From UBA4615 sp044368415 (GTDB lineage: Bacteria > Pseudomonadota > Gammaproteobacteria > Burkholderiales > Burkholderiaceae_E): 64,000 nt of DNA. The notes under the pieces are model-generated. The model searched no databases and had not been told where the DNA came from. It was given only the letters and a program-made list of their open reading frames with translations. The DNA is taken from contig JBIPLJ010000013.1 in the NCBI GenBank assembly GCA_044368415.1, positions 15,423 to 79,422 of the forward strand, read 5' to 3'. The translations under genes and the position numbers were made by a program. Positions 8,814-16,380 of the stretch are shown piece by piece (positions within the stretch are counted from its first letter, which is position 1; each line of letters begins with the position of its first letter).

Positions 8814-10589
8814 TTGCGCCTCACTCTCGCCGCCCTCAACGCCGCCTCGCCCGCCGAGTTCGTGCGGCTGCTCGACGGCACCTTCGAGCACTCCCCCTGG
8901 GTCCTGGAGCGCGCCGCCCCCATGCGACCGTTCGCCAGCCTCGGGCAGCTCAAGCTCGCCTTCGTGCAGGTGCTGCGCGAGGCGACCCACGACGAGCGGC
9001 TGGCTTTGCTGCGCTCGCACCCCGAGCTCGCAGGGCGCGCGATGGTCTCGAATTCGCTGACTGCCGAGTCGAATCACGAGCAATCGCGCGCCGGACTCAC
9101 CGCCTGCTCGCCGGAAGAGTTCGCGACGCTGCAGCAGCTCAACGCCGCCTGGAACGCGAAGTTCGGTTTCCCGTTCATGCTGGCCGTGCGCGGGCCGCGC
9201 GGCACGGGTCTTGCGCGCGGGCAGATCATCGCGGAGTTCGAGCGGCGCCTCGTCAACCCGGTCGACCACGAGCTCGAGGAGTGCCTGCGCCAGGTGCACC
9301 GAGTCGTCGAGATGCGGCTGGACGACACCCTCGGCCACGTACCCGAGCTCGGTAACCGCATCCTCGACGACGCCCAGGCGCTCGCGGTGCACTCCGACCC
9401 CGGCTTCGCCGAGCGGGGCCTGCTCGCCGTGACCTATCTGACCGATGCACACCGGGCCTGCGCGCGCCAGCTCGAGGCGTGGATGCACGAGGCGGGCTTC
9501 GACGAGGTGGTCCACGATGCGGTCGGCAACGTGGTCGGCGTCTACCGCGGCTCCGATCCCGCGGCCAGGCGTCTGATGACGGGCAGCCACTACGACACCG
9601 TGCGCAACGGCGGGCGCTTCGACGGGCGGCTCGGCATCCTGGTGCCGATCGCCTGCGTGCGCGAGCTCGCGCGCGCGGGCCGCAGACTGCCGTACGGCAT
9701 CGAAGTAATCGGCTTCGCCGAGGAGGAGGGCCAGCGCTACAAGGCGGCCTTCCTCGGTTCGGGTGCGCTCGTCGGGCGCTTCGATCCTGCCTGGCTCGAG
9801 CAGGCCGACGCCGCCGGCATCACGATGCGCGACGCGATGCGCGGCGCGGGCCTCGCGATCGAGGCCATCCCCGCGCTGGTCCGCGACCCCGCTCGCTACC
9901 TCGGCTTCGTCGAGGTGCACATCGAGCAGGGGCCGGTGCTCGCCGAGGCCGGCCTGCCGCTGGGCGTGGTGACGTCCATCAACGGCAGCCTGCGCTACAT
10001 CGGCGAGGCGATCGGCATGGCCGCGCACGCCGGCACCACGCCGATGGGCAGCCGGCGCGATGCCGCCGCCGCGGTCGCCGAGATCGTCCTGTACCTCGAG
10101 CGGCGCGCCGCCGCCGAACCCGAGGTCGTGGGCACCGTCGGCCTGCTCGAGGTGCCCCAGGGCTCGATCAACGTCGTGCCCGGGCGCTGCCGCTTCAGCC
10201 TCGACATCCGCGCGACCCGCGACGCGGCGCGCGACGCCTGCGCCGCCGACGTGATGGCCGAGATCGAACGGATCCGTGCACGGCGCAGCGTCGAGATCCG
10301 CGTGGAGGAGGCGATGCGCGCGCCGGCTGCGCCGAGTGATGCGGCCTGGCAGGCGCGCTGGGAGCGTGCAGTGGCCTCGCTCGGGTTGCCGGTGCACCGG
10401 ATGCCGAGCGGCGCCGGCCATGACGCGATGATGCTGCACCGGGTGATGCCGCAAGCGATGCTGTTCATGCGCGGCCTGAACCTGGGCATCAGCCACAACC
10501 CGCTCGAATCCATCACCAACAACGACGCCGACCTGGTGGTGCGCGCTTTTATGGCGATGCTCGAAGACCTCGCGGCCACCGCGGCCTGA
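8814..10589 (+). CDS. uraD-allC: Fused OHCU decarboxylase – allantoate amidohydrolase (ureide catabolism)
   Basis: A 591-residue two-domain enzyme. Residues about 1–170 are UraD (2-oxo-4-hydroxy-4-carboxy-5-ureidoimidazoline decarboxylase), with HPELAGR and AESNHEQSRAGL as signatures; it completes urate oxidation to S-allantoin. Residues about 185–591 are an M20-family allantoate/N-carbamoyl amidohydrolase with di-metal motifs GSHYDTV, DGRLGIL, GFAEEEGQRYK, VHIEQGPVL and, near the end, SGAGHDAM and ISHNPLES. It would hydrolyse allantoate with release of ammonia. The steps are not consecutive (allantoinase acts between them), so the fusion joins one pathway rather than channelling an intermediate. 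The likely start is TTG at 8814; no strong ribosome-binding site is seen. The small gene after it begins 24 bp later. Confidence 0.85.
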   Translation: MRLTLAALNAASPAEFVRLLDGTFEHSPWVLERAAPMRPFASLGQLKLAFVQVLREATHDERLALLRSHPELAGRAMVSNSLTAESNHEQSRAGLTACSPEEFATLQQLNAAWNAKFGFPFMLAVRGPRGTGLARGQIIAEFERRLVNPVDHELEECLRQVHRVVEMRLDDTLGHVPELGNRILDDAQALAVHSDPGFAERGLLAVTYLTDAHRACARQLEAWMHEAGFDEVVHDAVGNVVGVYRGSDPAARRLMTGSHYDTVRNGGRFDGRLGILVPIACVRELARAGRRLPYGIEVIGFAEEEGQRYKAAFLGSGALVGRFDPAWLEQADAAGITMRDAMRGAGLAIEAIPALVRDPARYLGFVEVHIEQGPVLAEAGLPLGVVTSINGSLRYIGEAIGMAAHAGTTPMGSRRDAAAAVAEIVLYLERRAAAEPEVVGTVGLLEVPQGSINVVPGRCRFSLDIRATRDAARDACAADVMAEIERIRARRSVEIRVEEAMRAPAAPSDAAWQARWERAVASLGLPVHRMPSGAGHDAMMLHRVMPQAMLFMRGLNLGISHNPLESITNNDADLVVRAFMAMLEDLAATAA

Positions 10590-10613
10590 CAACCGCCTGA
10601 CGCCTGACGCCCG

Positions 10614-11450
10614 ATGACCGATCACGACCTTCACTCTCCGCTGCGTCCGCTGCTCGGCAACTGGCTGTGGGAGCGGGGGCGCATCGGCCTGCGCTGGCTG
10701 CGCTGCGCCGACGGCGCGATCGGCTTCGACGAAGGCCGCAAGGCGCAGTTCGCCGACGAGCCGCCGATCCGTGTGCCGCTGACGGCGCAGGGCCCCGCAG
10801 GCGCCGACACCGCGGGCGCAGCGGCCGCGCCCTGGCCGGCGGTGCACGAGCCCGGCGTCGTCCGCTTCCTGCGGGCCGCGCAGCTCGGCCGCGCCGAGGA
10901 TGCGGGCTCACCGGCCGAGGTGGCGCGGGCGGTCCACGACTGCGTCGACCTCGGCCTGTGGGCCGCCTATCAGGCCGAGGCGCTGCGTTCGCGGGCACGC
11001 TGGGCGCTCGAGCCGATGTTCGACGACGAGATCGCCGCGGCGGTGGCCGAGGACGTGCGGCGCCTCTACGTGCCGATGCGCGCGCAGCTCGCGATGTACG
11101 ACTGGGCGGTGGTCCATGGCCTGCCCGGCCCGCTGCTCACCAGCGACGCGCCCTTCGTCGACTGGCGGGTCCGCGGACGCCCGCCTATGCCCTTCGTGTC
11201 GCTGCCGCTCGGGCCCTACTGTCTGCTGGTGGGTTCGCCGTCGAAGCGCACCAGCCGGGCCGCGCCGGTCGTCTGGCAGCAGGCCTCGGCGATGGGCCCG
11301 TTCAAGGACCACAACATGCACATCGTCGAGGGCGCGCGCCGCTGGATCGTCGGGACGACCGACGAGCAGCTGCTCGGCGTGCAGCCACGGTTCGCGCCGC
11401 CCGAGCCGCCGCCCGAGCCGCCGCCCGACGCGGACGCTGAGCCGGGCTGA
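10614..11450 (+). CDS. Conserved hypothetical protein, weakly DUF4238-like
   Basis: A 278-residue protein without signal peptide or membrane segments. The N-terminus (LRPLLGNWLWERGRIGLRW) is hydrophobic but not a signal. The C-terminal half contains YDWAVVHGLPGPLLTSDAPF followed by MPFVSLPLGPYCLLVGSP, a tSD-x-P plus P-x-x-x-L-P-L pattern reminiscent of DUF4238 proteins; the resemblance is weak and I have not verified it. The last 25 residues are a low-complexity Pro/Glu/Asp tail (PPEPPPEPPPD). It starts 24 bp after the UraD–AllC gene and is probably co-transcribed, but no ureide role can be argued from its sequence. Confidence 0.55.
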   Translation: MTDHDLHSPLRPLLGNWLWERGRIGLRWLRCADGAIGFDEGRKAQFADEPPIRVPLTAQGPAGADTAGAAAAPWPAVHEPGVVRFLRAAQLGRAEDAGSPAEVARAVHDCVDLGLWAAYQAEALRSRARWALEPMFDDEIAAAVAEDVRRLYVPMRAQLAMYDWAVVHGLPGPLLTSDAPFVDWRVRGRPPMPFVSLPLGPYCLLVGSPSKRTSRAAPVVWQQASAMGPFKDHNMHIVEGARRWIVGTTDEQLLGVQPRFAPPEPPPEPPPDADAEPG

Positions 11451-11460
11451 AGGGCTTTCG

Positions 11461-11503
11461 CCCGCCCCGCCCCGCCCCGCCCCGGCCCGCCCCGCCCCCG
11501 CCG
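11461..11503. repeat. CCCCG-rich simple tract upstream of fhs
   Basis: Between the DUF4238-like gene and fhs lies a tract made almost only of C and G, with repeated CGCCC/CCCCG units. It is about 120 bp before the fhs start. The plus strand is C-rich and the minus strand G-rich, with several G3–G5 runs, so the minus strand could form a G-quadruplex. A regulatory role is only a possibility; it may be simple low-complexity spacer. Confidence 0.4.
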
Positions 11504-11627
11504 GCAGGCCGATCGGGCCGCCACGCAGCCATCGGAACGCGGCCCCCCCTCGCTCCACCCGAAGGTTCGCCGAACTTGCTCCGGCGCAGGTACGCTCGCG
11601 GGCGCCCGCCACAGAGTGAACCCGCCC

Positions 11628-13286
11628 ATGTCCGCCACGCCCGCCGCCCCCCGCCGCATCGTCGAGCTCGCCCGCGACCGCCTCGACATCGACGAGGCCG
11701 ACCTGTCGCCGCACGGGCACCTGAAGGCGAAGCTGTCGACGCGGCTGCTCAACGCGCTGCGCCCCCGACCCGACGGGCGCCTGATCCTGGTCACCGCGAT
11801 CTCGCCGACGCCCGCCGGCGAAGGCAAGACGACGACCACGATCGGGCTGGCCGACGGCCTGAACCGGATCGGCCAGCGGGCGGTGATTGCGCTGCGCGAG
11901 CCCTCGCTCGGCCCGGTGTTCGGCATGAAGGGCGGCGCCACCGGCGGCGGGCGCGCGATGCTGACGCCGATGGATGACATCAACCTGCATTTCACCGGCG
12001 ACTTCGGCGCGATCGCGCTTGCGCACAACCTGCTGTCGGCACTGATCGACAACCACATCCACCACGGCAACGCGCTCGGCTTCGACGTGCGGCGCATCGG
12101 CTGGCGCCGGGTGGTCGACATGAACGACCGCGCGCTGCGCGACATCGTGGTGGGGCTGGGCGGTGCGGCCAATGGCATCCCGCGCGAGACCGGCTTCGAC
12201 ATCGTGGTGGCCTCGGAGGTGATGGCGATCCTGTGCCTGGCCGACGGCATCGCCGATCTCAAGGCGCGCCTGGCCGAGATCGTCGTCGGCCATCGCGGCG
12301 ACGGCACGCCGATCCGCGCGCGCGAACTCGGCGCGGTCGGCGCAATGGCGGCGCTGCTGCGCGACGCGATGCAGCCCACGCTCGTGCAGTCGCTCGAAGG
12401 CACGCCGGCGCTGGTCCACGGTGGACCCTTCGCGAACATCGCGCACGGCTGCAACTCAGTGATCGCCACCCGCTCGGCGATGAAGCTCGGCGACTACGCG
12501 GTGACCGAGGCCGGCTTCGGCGCGGACCTCGGCGCCGAGAAGTTCGTCGACATCAAGTGCCGCGTCTCGGGGCTGCGGCCCTCGGCGGCGGTGGTGGTGG
12601 CGACGGCGCGCGCGCTGAAGTACCACGGCGGCGTCGAGGTCACTGACGTCGAGCGCGAGGACCTGGGCGCGCTCGAGCGCGGCCTGCCGAACCTGGTCCG
12701 CCACCTCGACAACCTGCGTGCCTTCGGGCTGCCCTGCGTGGTCGCGATCAACCACCGCGCCCACGACACCGAGGCCGAGATCGCGCTGCTCGGGCGCCGC
12801 GTGGGCGAGATGGGCGTGCCGGTGGAGGTGGCCCGCCATTACGCAGACGGTGCGGCGGGGGCGGAAGGGCTGGCCCATGCCGTCGTGGCGGCCGCGGCAC
12901 CCGGGCCCGCGCCGCTGCGCTTCGCCTACGAGGACAATACGCCGCTGTGGTCGAAGATGGAGGCGATCGCCACCCGCATCTACGGCGCCTCGGGCATCGA
13001 GGCCGACAACAAGGTGCGTGCGCAGGTCGAGCGGCTGCAGGCCGACGGCTACGGCACCTGGCCGGTCTGCGTCGCGAAGACGCAGTACTCGTTCTCGACC
13101 GACCCGACGCTGCGTGGCGCGCCGACGGGACACCTGGTGCGGGTGCGCGAGGTAAGGCTGGCGGCGGGCGCGCGCTTCGTGGTGATGATCTGCGGCGACG
13201 TGATGACCATGCCGGGGCTGCCGAAGGTCCCGGCCGCGCACGCGATCGACGTCGACGACGACGGCCGGATCACCGGCCTGTTCTGA
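11628..13286 (+). CDS. fhs: Formate–tetrahydrofolate ligase
   Basis: A 552-residue cytosolic enzyme that makes 10-formyl-tetrahydrofolate from formate, tetrahydrofolate and ATP. The ATP-binding loop is SPTPAGEGKTTTTIGL. Further family signatures are REPSLGPVFGMKGGATGGG, DINLHFTGDFGAI, GPFANIAHGCNSV and, near the C-terminus, GDVMTMPGLPK. Length agrees with the usual 550–560 residues. A GTG at 11616 is also in frame, but the ATG at 11628 gives an N-terminus closer to family length; neither has a clear Shine–Dalgarno sequence. It converges on the ABC transporter gene, with 55 bp between the stops. No other one-carbon gene is adjacent. Confidence 0.95.
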   Translation: MSATPAAPRRIVELARDRLDIDEADLSPHGHLKAKLSTRLLNALRPRPDGRLILVTAISPTPAGEGKTTTTIGLADGLNRIGQRAVIALREPSLGPVFGMKGGATGGGRAMLTPMDDINLHFTGDFGAIALAHNLLSALIDNHIHHGNALGFDVRRIGWRRVVDMNDRALRDIVVGLGGAANGIPRETGFDIVVASEVMAILCLADGIADLKARLAEIVVGHRGDGTPIRARELGAVGAMAALLRDAMQPTLVQSLEGTPALVHGGPFANIAHGCNSVIATRSAMKLGDYAVTEAGFGADLGAEKFVDIKCRVSGLRPSAAVVVATARALKYHGGVEVTDVEREDLGALERGLPNLVRHLDNLRAFGLPCVVAINHRAHDTEAEIALLGRRVGEMGVPVEVARHYADGAAGAEGLAHAVVAAAAPGPAPLRFAYEDNTPLWSKMEAIATRIYGASGIEADNKVRAQVERLQADGYGTWPVCVAKTQYSFSTDPTLRGAPTGHLVRVREVRLAAGARFVVMICGDVMTMPGLPKVPAAHAIDVDDDGRITGLF

Positions 13287-13341
13287 GGCACCGGCTGAGG
13301 CACCGGCCGCGGCACCGGCTGCGGCGCCCGGTCGGACCCGC

Positions 13342-15291
13342 TCAGCGCGGGGCAGCGCTCGGCGCGCCGCGCGCCCCCGTCTCGCTGACCTCGCTGACCT
13401 CGCTGACCTCGCTGACCTCGCTGACCTCGCTGACCTCGCTGACCTCGCTGACCTCGCTGACCTCGCCGAGGAATCCGCCCGACTGCCGGCGCCATAGCGC
13501 GGCATAGTGGCCGTCGGCCGCCAGCAGCGCCGCGTGCGTGCCGCTCTCGACGATGCGCCCGCCTTCGAGCACCACCAGCCGGTCCATCGTTGCGATCGTC
13601 GACAGCCGGTGCGCGATCGCGATCACCGTCTTGCCGGCCATCAGCCCGGCGAGCTGCTCCTGGATCGCCTGCTCCACCTCGCTGTCGAGCGCCGAGGTCG
13701 CCTCGTCCAGCACCAGGATGGGCGCGTCCTTGAGCAGCACCCGCGCGATCGCGATCCGCTGGCGCTGACCGCCCGACAGCTTCACCCCCCGCTCGCCCAC
13801 GTGCGCGTCGTAGCCGCGCCGGCCCTTCCAGTCCTGCAGCCCGTCGATGAAGGTCTCGGCCTGCGCCCGGTGCGCGGCCGCGCGGACCTCGGCATCGCTC
13901 GCCCGCGGCCGGCCGTAGCGGATGTTGTCGGCGATCGAGCGGTGCAGCAGCGAAGTGTCTTGCGTGACCATGCCGATCGCCGCCCGCAGGCTCTCCTGGG
14001 TGAGCTCGCGCACCTCCTGCCCGTCGATCGTCAGGCGCCCGGCCTCCGGCTCGAAGAAGCGCAGCAGCAGGTTGACCAGCGTCGTCTTGCCGGCGCCCGA
14101 GCGGCCGACCACGCCGACGCGCTCGCCGGGGCGCACGACCAGGTCGAGCCCGTCGAGCACCGTCGTGCCGTCGGTGCGGCCGTAGCCGAAGCGCACCGCC
14201 TCGAAGCGGATCTCGCCGCGGGTGACTTCGAGCGGACGGGCGCCCGGGCGGTCCTCGCCGGTGGGCGCGACGGCGATGGTCTCCATGCCCTCCTGGACGA
14301 CGCCGACGTTCTCGAAGATGGACGCCACCTCCCAGCTGACCCAGCCGGCCACGTTGGCGATCTGCCAGGCGAGCGGCAGCGCGGTCGCCACCGTGCCCGC
14401 GCCGAGCGTTCCCTGCGCCCACAGCCACACGCCGATCGCACCGGTGCCGGCGAGCAGCCCCGCGTTGAGCAGCGACAACACGACCATGAACTGCGTGACC
14501 GCCTGCATGTGCGCGGCGGCCGTGTCCTGATGGGCGTCGACCGACTCACGGACCCAGGCGTCCTCATCGGCCATCCGCGAAAACAGCTTGACGGTGAGGA
14601 TGTTGGTGTAGCCGTCGACGACACGCGCCATCACTTGCGAACGCACCTCGGCGCTCGCTTGCGAGAGCTCTCGCAGACGCGGCACGAAGTGCCGCAGGAA
14701 CAGCACATAGCCGACGAACCACGCCAGCGTCGGCGCCGCAAGCCGCCAGTCGGCCCATGCCAGCAGCACCAGCGTTGACAGACCGTAGACGGCGATGTAC
14801 CAGACCGCGCGGATGCCGGCCATCACGCTCTCGCGCAGCGCCTGCGCGGTCTGCATCACTCGGTTGGCCAGCCGGCCGGCGAAGTCGCTCTGGAAAAACG
14901 CCCAGCCCTGCCGGATCACCTGCCGATGGCTCTGCCATCGGATGAGCGCGGTGGCACCGGGCACCAGTACGTTGAGACGGATCGCGACATCGACGAAGAG
15001 CGCGAGCGGGCGCAGCACCAGGACCGCAAACAGCATGCCGAGCAGCACGGGCGTCTCGCGGGCGAGCGCTGCCGCGCGGTCGGTGGCTTGCATCATCCCA
15101 ACCAGGCGACCGATGAACAGCGGGATCAGCGTGTCGATCAGCGCGACCGCGAGGCTGGTCGCGAACATCGCCGCATACCAGCCGCGGGTCTGCGCGGTGA
15201 AGTGCCGATAGAAGCCGCCGAGCGCGGCGGGCGGGGTGCCCGGGCCGGGGCCCGCGGTACCGCGGATGCGTGACTGGAGGTAGCGGTACAT
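13342..15291 (-). CDS. ABC transporter, fused permease and ATPase (ABCB-type exporter)
   Basis: A 649-residue half-transporter that would act as a homodimer in the inner membrane. The N-terminal region has about six transmembrane helices (for example MFATSLAVALIDTLIPLFI and LLGMLFAVLVLRPLALFV). The ATPase has Walker A GRSGAGKTTL, Q-loop, signature LSGGQRQRIAIARVLL, Walker B ILVLDEATSALDSE and H-loop AHRLSTI. The substrate is unknown. The C-terminus ends in nine E-V-S repeats from a 9-bp DNA repeat, after the normal end of the ATPase domain. The chosen start, M-Y-R-Y-L at 15291, gives a usual N-terminus; the frame stays open further upstream, but with no recognisable extension. It is a single-gene unit convergent with fhs. 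Confidence 0.88.
   Translation of the reverse strand: MYRYLQSRIRGTAGPGPGTPPAALGGFYRHFTAQTRGWYAAMFATSLAVALIDTLIPLFIGRLVGMMQATDRAAALARETPVLLGMLFAVLVLRPLALFVDVAIRLNVLVPGATALIRWQSHRQVIRQGWAFFQSDFAGRLANRVMQTAQALRESVMAGIRAVWYIAVYGLSTLVLLAWADWRLAAPTLAWFVGYVLFLRHFVPRLRELSQASAEVRSQVMARVVDGYTNILTVKLFSRMADEDAWVRESVDAHQDTAAAHMQAVTQFMVVLSLLNAGLLAGTGAIGVWLWAQGTLGAGTVATALPLAWQIANVAGWVSWEVASIFENVGVVQEGMETIAVAPTGEDRPGARPLEVTRGEIRFEAVRFGYGRTDGTTVLDGLDLVVRPGERVGVVGRSGAGKTTLVNLLLRFFEPEAGRLTIDGQEVRELTQESLRAAIGMVTQDTSLLHRSIADNIRYGRPRASDAEVRAAAHRAQAETFIDGLQDWKGRRGYDAHVGERGVKLSGGQRQRIAIARVLLKDAPILVLDEATSALDSEVEQAIQEQLAGLMAGKTVIAIAHRLSTIATMDRLVVLEGGRIVESGTHAALLAADGHYAALWRRQSGGFLGEVSEVSEVSEVSEVSEVSEVSEVSEVSETGARGAPSAAPR
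13381..13461. repeat. 9-bp tandem repeat, nine copies, in the ABC transporter C-terminus
   Basis: The unit CTCGCTGAC is repeated nine times without a mismatch, followed by a diverged unit CTCGCCGAG. On the coding strand it encodes Glu-Val-Ser repeated nine times just beyond the ATPase domain. Perfect identity between copies suggests recent slippage. Copy changes keep the frame and would only vary tail length. Confidence 0.95.
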
Positions 15292-15606
15292 CGTTCGGCG
15301 TGAAGGTCCAGTGTAGCCGTTCGCACGGTCGGGCCTTGCCCGGGCCGACCGGCCCGCGCCGGAGCGCGCCGGAGCGCATCGGGCTGCACGTGCAGCCCCC
15401 GCACTTAGCGCGAGAGCCGCGTGTCGAAGTCCATGGCCGATGTTTCCTGCGCAGGCGGCGGGACGATACCAGCGCTGGGGCACGCGTCGCGCGGACGCCG
15501 CGCGAACCCCTGTACGCTTGCGCAGAGATACTGGTTGCGCGTACAGTACATTGACCGTCGCGTCTCGACGCAGCACACCACGCACACCACGCACACGGAG
15601 TCGACG
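15292..15606. other. Gene-free stretch between the ABC transporter and a small ORF, with a possible promoter
   Basis: No credible gene was found in this 315-bp stretch. A possible sigma-70-type promoter pointing right is TTGCGC (15518–15523), 18 bp, then TACAGT (15542–15547), followed by a short CACACCACG repeat (about 15573–15594) and the small ORF at 15607. The match is modest, and no promoter was discerned for the leftward ABC gene. Confidence 0.3.
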
Positions 15607-15783
15607 ATGATCAAGCGAATCGAATGGCGCACCGCGTTCTGGGCCCGTCGGGGCCGCACCACCGCACTCAGCACACCGGGCCCGGTGCTCTCCCGCGAAC
15701 GTGCCCGCGAGCTCGACCAGCCCACCTGGATGCGCCGCAACCTCTGCATCGCCGAGCTCGCCGAGCCGCGTCGCAGCCACTGA
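15607..15783 (+). CDS. Small hypothetical protein (58 aa)
   Basis: A short, basic 58-residue reading frame starting MIKRIEWRTAFWARRG and ending AELAEPRRSH. GGAG lies about 7 nt before the ATG and a possible promoter lies 60 bp upstream, which is the reason for listing it. The amino-acid composition is less arginine/alanine-biased than the typical shadow frames of this window. I recognise no family and no membrane segment. It converges on the propeptide-like gene, whose stop is 27 bp away. It could be spurious. Confidence 0.35.
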   Translation: MIKRIEWRTAFWARRGRTTALSTPGPVLSRERARELDQPTWMRRNLCIAELAEPRRSH

Positions 15784-15810
15784 GTCGCCCTCGCGGGCGC
15801 AGCGGCCACC

Positions 15811-16380
15811 CTACTTGAGGGCGCGCTCCACCCACCAGTTCGGTTGAGCCGCGACGAACGCGCCGGTTGCGGCCAGCCGGTTCGCGAGCTCGAGCGAAGG
15901 CAGTCCCGCGGCCGACTCGACCAGCCAGGCGTGCTCGCCGAGACGGCGGGTCGCGCGGGCGTCGTGCGAGGCCAGGAGCGTCCGTACGGCCGGTTCGTCC
16001 AGCCCGTCGCGCACCGTGACCACCACACCGCCCGGCAGCGCGCGCAGCCGCCCGCCCTCGTCCCGGAAGACCGGTGACTGCAGGCTCGACGAGACATCCT
16101 TCAGCGCGCCGCCCGCAGCGGGCCGGATCGCGACCGACTTGCCCGAGAACGCGCCCGAGAAGTCGGCGCCCCATCCGGATTCGAGCACCAGCGGGCGGCG
16201 CGTGTCGCCGTCGTGCCAGGCGTGGGAAGGCGCCGCGCGCTTGCCGTCCGAGGCTGTCTTGGCGGAGACGGAGACGGCGGGGTCGGCGCCCTGCGCCGCA
16301 GCGCTGCCCGCCAGCACCGTCCAGGCCAGGGCGGCCGCAAACGCACACACGGGTGCGCGCCGGTCAGTTCGAGCGGCCAT
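15811..16380 (-). CDS. Exported subtilase-propeptide-like protein (putative trans-acting chaperone/inhibitor)
   Basis: A 189-residue protein with a clear signal peptide (AFAAALAWTVLAGSAAAQ). The mature C-terminal half has the pattern of an S8 protease N-terminal propeptide: GGVVVTVRDGLDEPAVRTLL, HDARATRRLGEHAWLVES, LELANRLAATGAFVAAQP and NWW. In ordinary subtilases this domain ends in an AQPNW-like motif directly before the protease. Here it is encoded separately, downstream of the kexin-like protease gene, with the start overlapping that gene's end by 17 nt. The arrangement recalls the ASP protease of Aeromonas sobria, whose maturation needs the product of the ORF2 gene just downstream. A folding-chaperone or inhibitor role is inference. 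Confidence 0.65.
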   Translation of the reverse strand: MAARTDRRAPVCAFAAALAWTVLAGSAAAQGADPAVSVSAKTASDGKRAAPSHAWHDGDTRRPLVLESGWGADFSGAFSGKSVAIRPAAGGALKDVSSSLQSPVFRDEGGRLRALPGGVVVTVRDGLDEPAVRTLLASHDARATRRLGEHAWLVESAAGLPSLELANRLAATGAFVAAQPNWWVERALK

